From positions 558,001 through 622,000 of the forward strand of contig NZ_RBAN01000002.1 in assembly GCF_003626655.1 (NCBI RefSeq): a stretch of DNA of 64,000 nucleotides, read 5' to 3'. Below, piece by piece: positions 35,486-45,050 of the stretch. Numbering within the stretch: the first letter of the stretch is position 1; each line of letters starts with the position of its first letter. The notes beneath the pieces were generated by a model. The model had not been told where the DNA came from. It saw only the letters and a list, made by a program, of their open reading frames with translations, and ran no database searches. Both the position numbers and the translations under genes were made by a program. This stretch comes from Micromonospora costi (GTDB lineage: Bacteria > Actinomycetota > Actinomycetes > Mycobacteriales > Micromonosporaceae).

Positions 35486-35851
35486 TCAGCTCTCGGTCTT
35501 GGCGAGGGGAAAGTCCAGCGAGCCGGCCGGGCAGAGGAAGGTCATCACGTCGACCCGGTAGAGACCGGCCTGCACCGCCGGGTCGGCCTCCATCACGCTG
35601 CGCACGTCGTCCACCGAACCGGTGCGGGCCAGCCCGAACCCGATGGGCGGCTCCGGGTTACGAGCCGGGCCGTCGACCGAACCGGCGACCAGGATGATCC
35701 CCCGCCGCTGCAACGCCTGCATGTGCTCGGCGTGCTCGGCCTGCAGCCGCTGGATCGTCTCGGCCGGCAGGGCCCGCCCGGCCGCGCCGGGATACAGCAC
35801 GATGCACTCGTACGTGTCGAGCGCGAAGTCGACCTGCGGCACTCCCGCCAT
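35486..35851 (-). CDS. YciI-like protein
   Basis: A 121-residue YCII-domain protein. It begins MAGVPQVDFALDTYECIVLY, then QRLQAEHAEHMQALQRRGIILVAG supplies the conserved His, and DDVRSVMEADPAVQAGLYRVDV the conserved Asp-Pro. The family resembles a small dimeric beta-barrel fold with a His-Asp pair; enzymatic roles are unclear. The start is ATG 35851 with GGAAGGGG upstream. An open frame to 36043 is not supported. The pyk gene starts 280 bp away with no gene between. Confidence 0.85.
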   Translation of the reverse strand: MAGVPQVDFALDTYECIVLYPGAAGRALPAETIQRLQAEHAEHMQALQRRGIILVAGSVDGPARNPEPPIGFGLARTGSVDDVRSVMEADPAVQAGLYRVDVMTFLCPAGSLDFPLAKTES

Positions 35852-36134
35852 GGGCTGCCCCTTCCCGCCGTGGCACCGCCGGTGGCCGCCCGCCCGGGCG
35901 GGCGGCGTCGCCGGCACGGGCCCAGCGTCGCACGGGCCGCGCCGCCGCACCGGGCGCTCGACGAATCCGGCTCGCCGGTCCGCCCCGTTTCCTCCGGGCT
36001 GGGCGGTTGCGGCCCGACTGTCGCCCTCCCGACGCCGGCCCACCGGGGCCCGGTGGGGCCGCGCGGCGGGTGACCGGCGCGCCCGCGGCGACTACCGTGG
36101 ACGGTCCGTACGGGCCGGGATCGGGAGGCAGGCG

Positions 36135-36461
36135 TTGCAGGATCGCGAGCCGGTGGCGGGTCTGGGCCCGCTGCCCTACGCCGAGGTCACCGACGACGGG
36201 TACGCGGCCCGCGCCGCCGAGACGTTCACGGCCCGGGAGTTCGGGCCGGCGGTGCTGCTCAGCGGGGACTGCCCGCGCTGCCGGCACCCGATCACCGTCC
36301 CCGTGGTGGACGAGGTCTACCGGCACGAGGCGGCCGGTGCGGGCGACGATCCCGGCTACCGCACCCTGCTGTGCACGTGCGAGGCCGACCACCCGGCACG
36401 GCCGGCGGGACTGTCCGGCTGCGGCGCGTACTGGACGCTGCTGCTGGAGGTCGACCGGTGA
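36135..36461 (+). CDS. small Cys-rich hypothetical protein
   Basis: A 108-residue soluble protein. It starts TTG 36135 with GGGAGG six bases upstream; GTG 36153 is an alternative. It carries a possible metal site: CPRC near residues 50-53 and CTCEAD near 81-86, with a third Cys in LSGCGAY. It overlaps the membrane-protein gene by four bases (GTGA), so the two are coupled. I do not recognise the family. It is divergent from the YciI gene with 283 bp between, in which I see no gene. Confidence 0.6.
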   Translation: MQDREPVAGLGPLPYAEVTDDGYAARAAETFTAREFGPAVLLSGDCPRCRHPITVPVVDEVYRHEAAGAGDDPGYRTLLCTCEADHPARPAGLSGCGAYWTLLLEVDR

Positions 36462-37012
36462 TCCGGCTACGCCCGGGGCCGCCCGCCACCGTCGCCGATC
36501 TGCGCCGGGCGCAGGAGCTGGCCGGCCTGCTACGTGGCGAGCTGACGCGGGTCCGGGCCGCCGCGCTGTCGTGGCGCAACGGGCTGGGCGGGCTGCTGGC
36601 CGCGCTGGTCGGGTTCAGCCTGATCCGCGGCCGCTCCGACGTCACCGCCCTCGCACCGGGGTGGGGCGGCCTGGTCGGCGTGCTGCTCCTGGCCGCGGTC
36701 GCGGCCGGGGTGGCCGGGGCGCTGGCGCTGCTGCGCGCCGCGCACGGGCCGCTGACCGTCACACCGGTGGCCGCGCTGCCACCGGCCCCGCTCGGTGACC
36801 ACCGCGAGGCGGTGGCCGCGGCCCGGGCGCTGCGCACCGGGGTGCGGCTGGTGCTGGTGTGCACGGCCCTGCTGGTCGCGGCCGTGGGCGTGACCTGGTA
36901 CGCGCCGGGACGCGCGGCCGCGGGCGCCGCCGCCTCGTCCGCCCCGACCGTGGCCGGCCCCACGGGCGCGGGCCCCACGGCCGCCGCCGGCCCGTCCACC
37001 CCGGCGGGCTGA
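36458..37012 (+). CDS. two-helix membrane protein, function unknown
   Basis: A 184-residue protein with GTG start overlapping the previous stop. An N-terminal segment (LRRAQELAGLLRGELTRVRA) of coiled-coil character is followed by a helix pair (GLLAALVGFSLIRG, LVGVLLLAAVAAGVAGALAL) and a third hydrophobic segment (LVLVCTALLVAAVGVTW). The last about 40 residues are Ala/Pro/Gly-rich. It converges with the CHAT-protease gene 11 bp away. No known domain is recognised. Its partner is the Cys-rich protein. Confidence 0.65.
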   Translation: MIRLRPGPPATVADLRRAQELAGLLRGELTRVRAAALSWRNGLGGLLAALVGFSLIRGRSDVTALAPGWGGLVGVLLLAAVAAGVAGALALLRAAHGPLTVTPVAALPPAPLGDHREAVAAARALRTGVRLVLVCTALLVAAVGVTWYAPGRAAAGAAASSAPTVAGPTGAGPTAAAGPSTPAG

Positions 37013-37023
37013 CGCCCGGCCGG

Positions 37024-40000
37024 TCAGGGGCCGATGTGGACGTAGCCGGCCCAGAGGTCCGGCAGGCCGGGCAGGGCGGCGCGCATCTGGCACACCGCCC
37101 GGTGCAGGGCCCGCGCCGCGCGCTCCGGGTCGATGCCGCCGGGCACCGCGAGCCCCGCGTAGAACTCGGCGCACAGCTGCACGGTCAGCGCGTCCGAGAT
37201 GGACCACAGGGCGCCGATCACGTGCCGGAACCCGGCCAGCTGGAAGGCGGTGCCGAGGGTCAGCGCCTCGTCCGGAAGGCGGGCGCCGCCGCGTACCGTG
37301 TCGCAAGCCGACAGGACGGCGAGCGCGGCCGACCCGCCGGCCGGACGCCACAGGTCCCGGACGTGCAGCGGCCCGCCGGCCAGCGCGAGCCGGCCCCGGG
37401 TGGGGGCGGCGAGGTCCTGGCTGCCGTGGCAGGAGAGGTGGGCGACCGGCCGCTCGGGCAGCGCCGCGAGCACCGCCGCCGGGGTGGCCGCCGGGCCCGT
37501 CAGCGCCGTCACGTGGGCCACGTGCCGGCGGACGATCTCCTCCTCCCGGGCCGCGCCGGGCAGGTCGGGCAGGCCCGGTGTCTGCGGCATGCCGACGACG
37601 AGCGCCGAGGTGACCGGCGCCGCGCCGGCCGGGACCGCGCGGCGCGCGTGCCGCAGCGCGCGCAGTGACGCGGTGTACGAGGGCACGACGCGGTCGAGCA
37701 CCCCGTCCCCGCCACCGATCGGCGCGGCGGCGTGCAGGGGCAGCAGGGTGAGCAGGCTCGTCGGGCACCACCACACCCGCGGCTGGTCCGGGCCGGTGGC
37801 GGCCGGGCCGAGCGCGTCGAGCACCGGGGCCGCCACGACCCGCCACAACCAGTCCAGCGTGTCGGCGATGCCCCGCCGGGCGGCCGCGCGACGCCGCTGC
37901 GCCGCCGACCCGGTGACGCTCGCCGCTCCGGTCACCTCGGCGACGGCGGTGAGGAAGGCGGCGACCCGCCCCACCAGGTCGTCGAGGGTCAGGTCCGGCA
38001 GCGGCACCGGTTCGACGCGGCCGCCGGTGACCACCAGCGCGTCGCAGCGCCGGGCGGCCACGTTGACGAGAACGACCGGGCCGCCGTCGGCCGACCGCGC
38101 CAGCTCCGCGAACGGGGGTGGGCGCAGGAAGCCGTCGAATCCGGGCAGGCCACGGATCTCGGCGAGCAGCTCACGGCGGCGGGTGGCCAGCTCGTGCCGG
38201 CGTTCCGGCCCGCCCGCCGACCCACCCGCCGGCCCGGCCGGCGCCGCGACGGCGGGCACGCGGCCCGACCCGATCGCGCCGGCCGCGTCGAGGCCGTCGA
38301 GCGCGGCCTGCGCCTCGGCGAGCCGGGCAGCCAGCCGGGGCGCCCGCTCCCGGAGGGCCGCGAGGTCGGCCCCGGCGTCGTGGGCGCGGGTCAGCAGCAC
38401 ACCCCGGCCGTACTCGAGCAGCTCCACGGCGCGTTCCGGCCGGCCGACCGCGACCGCGACCGCCGCGGCGTCGCCCGCGAGGTGGGGGAACCGGGCGAGC
38501 AGCCGGGCCTGGTCGTCGGGGTCCATGCCGTGCCAGGCGACCAGGTCGATCAGCTCGATCGCGGTGGCGTACCCGTCGAGGGCCGCCGGCAGGTCCCCGG
38601 CCTGCGCGGCGCGGGCGGCATAACGTTCCGCGGCCTCGGCCCGGAGCAGCGACGGGGCCGACTCGACCGCGGCCGCCGCACGCAGCGCGGCGGTCGCCTC
38701 CGCCGGGTCGACGGCGGGGAGGTCCGCGCCGCCCGGGTCGGCGTCCCCGTCGCCCGAGGGGCCGCTGATCGCTTCGATCGCGGCAGCCAGGTTCCGCAGG
38801 CACATGGTCCGGTCCGGGTGTTCGTCGGGCACGGCGGCCACCGCGGCCCGGTACGCGGTCAGCATGTCGGTGGCGTCCCGGCCGGTGGGGGCCCGTCGGA
38901 ATCTCGTGAGCAGCGCGTTGCCGAGGTTCGTGAACAGCCGGTGCCCGCCCGGGGCGGACGGCGGCAGCGCCTCGGTGAGGCCCCGGAGCAGGGCGATGGA
39001 CTCGTCCAGGGCGGCGGCGTCACCGGCGGTCCGGTACCGCAGGAACTGGGCGAGCGCGAGGGTGCCGACGACCAGGGCACGCTCCGCGGGCTCGGCCTCC
39101 CGCCGGGCGAGGTCGGCCGCCTCCCGCAGCGCCGCGACCGCGGTCCGCGCGTCCTGCGCCGCCTCGGCCGCGGGCGACGCGCCGGGCGACGGCGCGTCGT
39201 CGACGGCCAGCTCGGCCCGTCGGTTCAGGGCGGACCCGTAGTTGGTGAGGGTCTCCAGGCGGTACGGGTGTCCCGACGGTGACGCCTCGACCGCGCGACG
39301 CAGCACCGTGATCGCCTCGGCGAGGGTCGCCGCGTCCTGCGTACGGCCGAAGAGCAGGTGCAACGCCAGCCCGAGGTTGGACAGGTAACGGGGCAGCTTC
39401 GGCGAGTCCCCCGCCCCGTCGACGGCGGCGCGCAGCGCGGCGACGGCCGGCTCCAGCAACTCGTGCTCCCCCGCCTGCTCGGCCAGCTCACGCAGCAGGT
39501 TGCCGAGGTTGTTCGACAGGTCGGGCCGGCCCGGATGGCGCGCCGGGAGCAGCCGCGCGGCCTCGGTCAGCACGTCCACGGCCTCCCGCTGGGACGCGAC
39601 GCCGGCCAGGTCGGCGTGCCAGCGGCCGAGCGTGTAGCCGAGGTCGCCGAGACGCTGCGCCCGGTCGACCGGATCGTCGGCGCCGGCCACCGCCTCCCGC
39701 AGCAGCCGCAGCGCCTCGTGTAGGTCGTCGGCCCGCCGGTGCCGCTCGTAGCGGGCCTCCAGCATCCGGCCGGCGGCCTGTGCCAGCGCGGCCCGGTCCG
39801 GCCCGCCGTGGCGGGGTCCGCCGTCCACGGCCGCCCGGTACGCCTCGACCGCCGCGTCCACGTCGGCCGGGTCGTGCCGGCGCTCGTGCCGCTCGCCGAC
39901 CAGCGCCGCGAGGCTCACCCGCACGATGCCGCCCCACTCGTCGGGCAGGTCCCCGCCGGCCAGGGCCGCCTGGTTGGCGCCGATCGCCGCGTCCAGGTCG

Positions 40001-40683
40001 CCGAGGGCGCCGGTGTACGCGAAGCGTTCGGCCGTGAGCGTGGCGTGCAGCGCGACGATCCGCGGGTCGGCCCCGCCCGCAACCACCGCCCCGAGCGTGT
40101 CGACGGCCCGGTGCAGGTCCGCCGGGTCACGGCGTCGCCGCCAGCGGTCCCGCAGCCGCTGGGCGAGGTTGACGCGGGCCATCGCCCGCAGCGGCGAGCC
40201 GTCCGGGGCGACGCGCGCGGCCTCGTCGAGCAGCTGGACCGACTCGTGCAGCACGGCCTCGTCGCCGGTCAACCCGTAGCGGTCGCCGAGCACGTTGCCG
40301 AGGTGGAACAGCCGCTCCGCCCGCTCGGGTGCGCCCGGGGGCGTCGACTCCAGGCTCTCCCGGTGCGTGTCGATCGCCGCCTGGAGGCCGCCGCGCCAGC
40401 CGAGGTGGAGGAACTGGTCGCGGTGCACCCGGCCGAGCGCGGTGAGGTACGCGGGCCGCTCCGGCCGGCCGGCCGGTGTGAGCGCGAGCGCCCGCTCCAA
40501 CAGGGCCTGCGCCTGATCGGCCATCCGGTAGTCGCCGGACCGCTCGGCCACACCCATGACGGTGACGGCCAGCTGGAACAGCACCTCGGCGTCGTCAGCC
40601 GCGTCGGACGGCCCGGCGCCGGCCGGCCTGTCCCTCCGCCCGCGGAGCCGCCGCAGCGGATCCGGCCTCGACCGCCCCCACAT
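37024..40683 (-). CDS. TPR-repeat CHAT-domain (caspase-like) protease
   Basis: A 1219-residue protein. Residues about 40 to 780 are helical repeats of the TPR type (e.g. AYLTALGRVHRDQFLHLG, RAERLFHLGNVLGDRYGL, YLSNLGLALHLLF, RLFTNLGNALLTRF). From about residue 900 the CHAT domain follows, with the His-Cys pair of the clan CD peptidases: VAHLSCHGSQ (His 1086) and LAVLSACDTVRGG (Cys 1127). CHAT proteases are relatives of caspases and separase, and some act in bacterial defence or programmed death. ATG 40683 is used because GGGGAGG precedes it by five bases. It stands alone, divergent from an aldo/keto reductase. Confidence 0.9.
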   Translation of the reverse strand: MWGRSRPDPLRRLRGRRDRPAGAGPSDAADDAEVLFQLAVTVMGVAERSGDYRMADQAQALLERALALTPAGRPERPAYLTALGRVHRDQFLHLGWRGGLQAAIDTHRESLESTPPGAPERAERLFHLGNVLGDRYGLTGDEAVLHESVQLLDEAARVAPDGSPLRAMARVNLAQRLRDRWRRRRDPADLHRAVDTLGAVVAGGADPRIVALHATLTAERFAYTGALGDLDAAIGANQAALAGGDLPDEWGGIVRVSLAALVGERHERRHDPADVDAAVEAYRAAVDGGPRHGGPDRAALAQAAGRMLEARYERHRRADDLHEALRLLREAVAGADDPVDRAQRLGDLGYTLGRWHADLAGVASQREAVDVLTEAARLLPARHPGRPDLSNNLGNLLRELAEQAGEHELLEPAVAALRAAVDGAGDSPKLPRYLSNLGLALHLLFGRTQDAATLAEAITVLRRAVEASPSGHPYRLETLTNYGSALNRRAELAVDDAPSPGASPAAEAAQDARTAVAALREAADLARREAEPAERALVVGTLALAQFLRYRTAGDAAALDESIALLRGLTEALPPSAPGGHRLFTNLGNALLTRFRRAPTGRDATDMLTAYRAAVAAVPDEHPDRTMCLRNLAAAIEAISGPSGDGDADPGGADLPAVDPAEATAALRAAAAVESAPSLLRAEAAERYAARAAQAGDLPAALDGYATAIELIDLVAWHGMDPDDQARLLARFPHLAGDAAAVAVAVGRPERAVELLEYGRGVLLTRAHDAGADLAALRERAPRLAARLAEAQAALDGLDAAGAIGSGRVPAVAAPAGPAGGSAGGPERRHELATRRRELLAEIRGLPGFDGFLRPPPFAELARSADGGPVVLVNVAARRCDALVVTGGRVEPVPLPDLTLDDLVGRVAAFLTAVAEVTGAASVTGSAAQRRRAAARRGIADTLDWLWRVVAAPVLDALGPAATGPDQPRVWWCPTSLLTLLPLHAAAPIGGGDGVLDRVVPSYTASLRALRHARRAVPAGAAPVTSALVVGMPQTPGLPDLPGAAREEEIVRRHVAHVTALTGPAATPAAVLAALPERPVAHLSCHGSQDLAAPTRGRLALAGGPLHVRDLWRPAGGSAALAVLSACDTVRGGARLPDEALTLGTAFQLAGFRHVIGALWSISDALTVQLCAEFYAGLAVPGGIDPERAARALHRAVCQMRAALPGLPDLWAGYVHIGP

Positions 40684-40869
40684 TCCGGCCTCCCCGCCGT
40701 GCATCGACCTCGATCAGGGGTAGCAGAGTCGGGGGGTGGCCCGCTAGCGCGTAGCCGACGCCGCCTCGCGTCACCGGTCGTCGGGGCGCGCGGTGGCGGA
40801 TCACGGTGAAGGCACGTGGACACCGCACTACGTTTGCGTGAGGAGCATTCCAGCGATGGAGGACCAGGC

Positions 40870-41742
40870 ATGGCAATGACGGCCGGCACGCAGCCCGCGA
40901 AGGCCTCCGGCACCTACCGGATCGGCGGCGACCTCCAGGTCGACCGTCTCGGCTACGGGGCGATGCAGCTCACCGGGCCGGGTGTCTGGGGCGACCCCAA
41001 GGACCCGGCGGAGGCCGTCCGGGTGCTGCGCCGGGCCGTCGAGCTCGGCGTCACGTTCATCGACACCGCCGACTCGTACGGGCCGTTCGTCTCCGAGCTG
41101 CTGATCCGCGAGGCGCTGCACCCGTACACCGACGACCTGGTCATCGCGACCAAGGCCGGCTTCACCCGCGCCGGCCCGGGCGACTGGCGCCCGCTGGGGC
41201 GCCCGGAGTACCTGCGCCAGCAGTGCGAGCTGAGTCTGCGCCACCTCGGCCTCGACTGCATTCCGCTGTACCAGCTGCACCGCATCGACCCGACCGTCCC
41301 GCTGGAGGACCAGCTGGGCGAGCTGGCGCTACTCAAGCAGGAGGGCAAGATCCGGCACGTCGGCCTGTCCGAGGTGACCGTCGAGCAGGTCGAGGCGGCC
41401 CGGCGGATCACGCCGATCGTGTCGGTGCAGAACCTCTACAACCTGGCCGACCGCCACTTCGAGGACGTGCTCGAGCACTGCGAGCGCAACGATCTCGCGT
41501 TCATCCCGTGGTTCCCGATCGCCACCGGCAACCTGGCCCGCCCCGGCGGGCCGCTCGACGCCATCGCCGCGGAGCACAGCGCCACGCCCGCGCAGCTCGC
41601 GCTCGCGTGGCTGTTGCGCCGGTCGCCGGTGATGCTGCCCATCCCGGGTACATCCTCGGTGGCGCACCTGGAGGAGAACGTCGCCGCCGCCGAGGTGCAG
41701 CTCACCGACGACGAGTTCGAGGCGCTCGCGAAGGCGACCTGA
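40870..41742 (+). CDS. aldo/keto reductase
   Basis: A 290-residue NADPH-dependent reductase with the AKR tetrad: Asp in [10 protein letters not shown], Tyr in the same motif, Lys in VIATKAGF and His in YQLHRIDP. The cofactor end reads [19 protein letters not shown]. It begins with a Gly-rich strand ([18 protein letters not shown]). The start is ATG 40870 with GGAGG eight bases upstream. Substrate unknown. Divergent from the CHAT-protease gene with 186 bp between. Confidence 0.93.
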   Translation: MAMTAGTQPAKASGTYRIGGDLQVDRLGYGAMQLTGPGVWGDPKDPAEAVRVLRRAVELGVTFIDTADSYGPFVSELLIREALHPYTDDLVIATKAGFTRAGPGDWRPLGRPEYLRQQCELSLRHLGLDCIPLYQLHRIDPTVPLEDQLGELALLKQEGKIRHVGLSEVTVEQVEAARRITPIVSVQNLYNLADRHFEDVLEHCERNDLAFIPWFPIATGNLARPGGPLDAIAAEHSATPAQLALAWLLRRSPVMLPIPGTSSVAHLEENVAAAEVQLTDDEFEALAKAT

Positions 41743-41784
41743 CCGGCCGGGCCGGCGGGCCGGTGACCGGCCCGCCGGTCGTGG

Positions 41785-42609
41785 TCAGAGCGCGAAACAG
41801 GAGGGGTTCACCGGGGCGCCGGCGAGGGCGTCGCGGACGACGGTGTACGTGGTTCCGTCGAGCACCAGCCCGAGGTGTCCCACGACGCGCAGCGGGCAGT
41901 ACGCCTGGATCAGCACGTTGGTGGCCCCGTCCCGGAGGGTGGCGTTGTCGACGGGCCGGACCAGCTCGTCCTGGAGGGTGCGCACGGCCGTGTACCGGAC
42001 CGGGCCCGGTGTGTCGTCGCCGGCGTTCAGGTCGGCGAGGAACGCCGACCCGATCGACATCTGCTGGCAGGCGACGACGCCCGCGCAACTGCCGAGACCG
42101 AGGAAAGCCAGGATGTTCGCCACGTACGTGCCGTACTGCGGGCTGCCGAGGCTGACGTAGCGGCCGACGGCGGCCGTGCCGCCCAGCCGCTTGAGGTAGT
42201 AGCGGGACACGAGCCCGCCCTCGGAGTGGCCGACCAGGTCGACCGTGGCCGCGCCGGTGACGGCCCGGACCTGGTCGACGTAGCCGGCGAACGCCCGGGC
42301 CGAGGCGGTGATGTCGCCGAGCCCGAGCCCGGGCAGCTGGTAGACGAAGACCCGGTGACCGTCGGCGCGCAGCCGGGCCGCGAGCGGCTCGTAGGCGGCG
42401 GCGATCCCGCTGAGTCCACCGACGACGATGACCGTCCGCGCGGCGGCGGTGGTCGCCACGGCCCGGTCCGGCGGCGCCGCGGCGGCCCGGTGGGGCGCCG
42501 GGGCCGCGGCGGCGCGGTCGGGTGCCGGGGCCGCGCCGGCGGCGGCCGGGGCGAGCAGGACGGCGGCGGTGGTCAGGGCGACGGTGAGGGCGGTCTTTCG
42601 GAGCAGCAT
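41785..42609 (-). CDS. secreted alpha/beta-hydrolase (lipase family)
   Basis: A 274-residue exported hydrolase. A signal peptide (MLLRKTALTVALTTAAVLLA...) of about 26 residues ends in AGAAP, followed by a 30-residue Ala/Pro stretch. The catalytic Ser is in GHSEGG and the oxyanion region in VVGGLSGIAAAYEP. Asp and His candidates are in DNATLRDG and VVGHLGLVLD. It resembles triacylglycerol lipases with the EstB/LipA fold. ATG 42609 has GGAGGTG six bases upstream. Confidence 0.88.
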   Translation of the reverse strand: MLLRKTALTVALTTAAVLLAPAAAGAAPAPDRAAAAPAPHRAAAAPPDRAVATTAAARTVIVVGGLSGIAAAYEPLAARLRADGHRVFVYQLPGLGLGDITASARAFAGYVDQVRAVTGAATVDLVGHSEGGLVSRYYLKRLGGTAAVGRYVSLGSPQYGTYVANILAFLGLGSCAGVVACQQMSIGSAFLADLNAGDDTPGPVRYTAVRTLQDELVRPVDNATLRDGATNVLIQAYCPLRVVGHLGLVLDGTTYTVVRDALAGAPVNPSCFAL

Positions 42610-42716
42610 GGCTGCACCTCCGGTGGGAGGCACCCGGCGGAACCGGGGGACGGGTGGGGTGTCCGATCGACCGTGGATCGATGATGCGGGCAACAATTCA
42701 GAAACGTCAATGACAA

Positions 42717-42732
42717 GTTACGCGGCGGTAAC
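42717..42732. promoter_or_regulatory. candidate regulatory palindrome upstream of the lipase
   Basis: A 16-bp near-palindrome, GTTACGCGGCGGTAAC, lies 108 bp upstream of the lipase ATG and 174 bp before the PhoX-like gene. A copy with the same layout, GTTACCAGGCGGTAAT, occurs at 47770-47785, upstream of the GDSL lipase. Confidence 0.5.
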
Positions 42733-42905
42733 GTGAAGTTCCGGCCAGGGCACGATCTGGCATAGCGGACGCCTGAGCAGGGCGCCCGCGCCAAGCGTTG
42801 ACCCACTGTTCACCCGAGGACCGGCACGAGGGCAGCGGCCGTTCCCTCCACGTCACTTGCCTGTGTCGCGGTACCCGATGAACGCGCGACAGGAAGGCAA
42901 CGATC

Positions 42906-44318
42906 GTGACCTCCTCCCCCACGTCCCGGCGCACGCTGCTCCGCACCGGCGCGGCCGGTGGTCTCGGCGTCGTGGTGGGCGCCAGCCTGGAGGCGATCGC
43001 GGGACCGGCTGTGGCGCCGGCCGCGAGCAGTGCGGCGGTCGGCTACGGCGACCTGGTGCCGGACCCGGCCGGCCTGCTGGCCCTGCCGCCGGGTTTCTCG
43101 TACACGATCGTGGCCCGCGCCGGCGTGACCACACTCGAATCCGGCCAGCGCACACCCAGCGCCGCCGACGGCACCGGCTGCTTCCTCGGCCGCGACGGGT
43201 CCGTCCTCGTGAACAACCACGAGGTCGGCGGCGACGAGCCGTTCCCGGTGCCGGCGCTGGCCGGGCTCACGTACGACCCGGGCGCGGGCGGCGGCACGAC
43301 CACCATCGAGGTGGACGCCGAGGGCCGGCGACTGCGCGAGTACGTGAGCCTGGCCGGCACGCACAACAACCGCGCCGGCGGCATCACCCCCTGGGGCACG
43401 TGGTTGACCTGCGAGGAGAGCGAGCAGCGCGCGGGCGGCCGCTACCTCAGGGACCACGGTTACGTCTTCGAGGTCGACCCGCACGACCGGTCCGCCAACC
43501 TGGACCCGATCCCGCTGACGTTCCTCGGCCGCTTCGCCCACGAGGCGGTGGCCGTCGACCCGTACACCCACTCGATCTACCTGACCGAGGACGCCGCGGG
43601 CCCGAACGGCCTCTACTACCGGTGGACCCCGCCGCACCGCTTCCGGGCCGGCAAGGGCGCCATGCGCGCCCTCGCCCAGCGCCCGGACGGCGGCACCGTG
43701 GGCGATCTCGCGGCCATGAGCTGCTGGCAGGGCAGCCGGCACGTCGCCGACCTGGCCGAGGCCACCAGGCCCGGCACCCGGTACCGGGTGACCTGGTTGG
43801 ACGTGCCGGACCGGGACGCGCGGACCGTCCCGGTACGCCGGCAGCTCACCGACGACCAGGTGACGCGCAGCCACACGCTGGAGGGCGCCTGGTGGGGCGA
43901 CGGCGGGGCGTACTTCGTGGCGAGCTTCGCCCGCACCGACGACGGCAGCACGGCCGACCACGACGGCCAGGTCTGGTTCTACGACCCGAAGACCGAGACG
44001 GTCACCCTGACGACCGTCTTCGGCGTGCACCGGAACCCCGACGAGGACGGCCACGCCGTCGACGGACCGGACAGCATCACCGCCTCCCCGTACGGCGGGG
44101 TGATCCTGGCCGAGGACGGCGAGGGCGTGTCCCACCTGGTCGGCGTCACCGCGCAGGGCAGGGCGTACCCGCTGGCCCGCAACGACCTCAACGGCAGTGG
44201 GTTCACCGGCCCGACCTTCAGCGCCGACGGGAGGATCCTCTTCGCCAACATCCAGACCCCGGGCTACGTGTTCGCCATCACCGGCCCGTGGGACCGGCCC
44301 CGCACCGCCCACCGCTGA
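42906..44318 (+). CDS. Tat-exported PhoX-like (DUF839) phosphatase family protein
   Basis: A 470-residue protein. The first residues are a twin-arginine signal (TSSPTSRRTLLRTGAAGG, then a hydrophobic stretch). The mature part matches the PhoX/DUF839 pattern: LPPGFSYTIVARAG, VLVNNHEVGGDEPF, GGITPWGTWLTCEESE, RFAHEAVAVDP. PhoX proteins are calcium- and iron-dependent alkaline phosphatases folded in the periplasm or cell wall; the metal ligands cannot be checked exactly. GTG start with AGGAAGG eight bases upstream. Confidence 0.85.
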   Translation: MTSSPTSRRTLLRTGAAGGLGVVVGASLEAIAGPAVAPAASSAAVGYGDLVPDPAGLLALPPGFSYTIVARAGVTTLESGQRTPSAADGTGCFLGRDGSVLVNNHEVGGDEPFPVPALAGLTYDPGAGGGTTTIEVDAEGRRLREYVSLAGTHNNRAGGITPWGTWLTCEESEQRAGGRYLRDHGYVFEVDPHDRSANLDPIPLTFLGRFAHEAVAVDPYTHSIYLTEDAAGPNGLYYRWTPPHRFRAGKGAMRALAQRPDGGTVGDLAAMSCWQGSRHVADLAEATRPGTRYRVTWLDVPDRDARTVPVRRQLTDDQVTRSHTLEGAWWGDGGAYFVASFARTDDGSTADHDGQVWFYDPKTETVTLTTVFGVHRNPDEDGHAVDGPDSITASPYGGVILAEDGEGVSHLVGVTAQGRAYPLARNDLNGSGFTGPTFSADGRILFANIQTPGYVFAITGPWDRPRTAHR

Positions 44319-44395
44319 CATCCCGGGTCACCGGCGTGGGCTTCCGCGGCCGGCCCGCCGGGCGGACGCCCGCTGGCACCTTGGGGCGCCGTTGG

Positions 44396-44977
44396 TCAGC
44401 CCTGGGCCGCCGGGTAGCGCAGGCCGTCCAGGGCGATGGCGAGCACGCGGTCACGTTGCCCCGGCTCGGGGAACTGGAAGGCCACGATGCCGCTGATGAG
44501 CCGCAGCACGTCGTCGAAGGTGGCGTCCGCCCGGGCCACCCCGGCCTCCTGGGCGCGACGCAGCATCGGCTCCCCCGCGGCGTAGATCTCGATGCGGCAG
44601 CGGCGGAAGACCTCGGAGTTGTGCGCCAACTCCTCGGCGAGCGCCCGCTTGGTCGCCGCGTACGCCACGAAGCGGTTCAGCCAGGCGGCGAGGGCGTCCC
44701 ACGGGGGCAGGTGCGCCACGTCGGCGGCGGACCGGCTGAGGGCCTGGACCTCGTCGACGTAGACCGCCTCGAACAGCTCCCGGCGGCTGGGGAAGTTCCG
44801 GTAGAGGGTGCCGATGCCCACGCCGGCCCGGCGGGCGATCTCCTCCAGGGAGGTGTCGACGCCGCCGGCCGCGAAGGCCTCCCGGGCCGCGGCGACCAGC
44901 GCATCGTAGTTCCGGCGGGCGTCGGCCCGCTTCGGACGCCGCGTGAGGTATTCCCCCAGCTGGTCGGCGCTGGCCAT
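44396..44977 (-). CDS. TetR-family transcriptional regulator
   Basis: A 193-residue regulator, with the helix-turn-helix DALVAAAREAFAAGGVDTSL, EEIARRAGVGIGTLYRNF, PSRRELFEAVYVDEV. The C-terminal domain is of the SbtR/YbjK-like type (WDALAAWLNRFVAYAATKRA). ATG 44977 or GTG 44989 both fit; GTG lies only two bases past AGGAG. It is divergent from the MFS efflux gene, whose promoter region contains repeated motifs. The likely target is that pump. Confidence 0.88.
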   Translation of the reverse strand: MASADQLGEYLTRRPKRADARRNYDALVAAAREAFAAGGVDTSLEEIARRAGVGIGTLYRNFPSRRELFEAVYVDEVQALSRSAADVAHLPPWDALAAWLNRFVAYAATKRALAEELAHNSEVFRRCRIEIYAAGEPMLRRAQEAGVARADATFDDVLRLISGIVAFQFPEPGQRDRVLAIALDGLRYPAAQG

Positions 44978-44999
44978 GACGGACGTCACCTCTCCTCGG

Positions 45000-45029
45000 T
45001 TGCAACCGGAGGCACCCCTCCGATAGCTT
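45000..45029 (+). promoter_or_regulatory. candidate promoter P1 of the efflux gene
   Basis: TTGCAA is followed after 18 bases by TAGCTT, which is embedded in GATAGCTTA. The same nonamer occurs 50 bp downstream in P2. The repeats CTCCGATAGCTTA and CTCCGGATAGCTTA could equally be operator sites. Confidence 0.45.
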
Positions 45030-45050
45030 AGTGGAGGCGCCCCTCCGGAA

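Noticed and set aside
36371..36457. Upstream extension of the membrane protein gene
   Set aside because: The frame upstream of GTG 36458 is the overlapping part of the Cys-rich gene; the coupled GTGA start is better.
42857..45031. 724-codon plus-strand frame through the PhoX-like gene and the TetR gene
   Set aside because: Out of frame with the PhoX-like protein and antisense to the TetR gene; only Arg-rich sequence.
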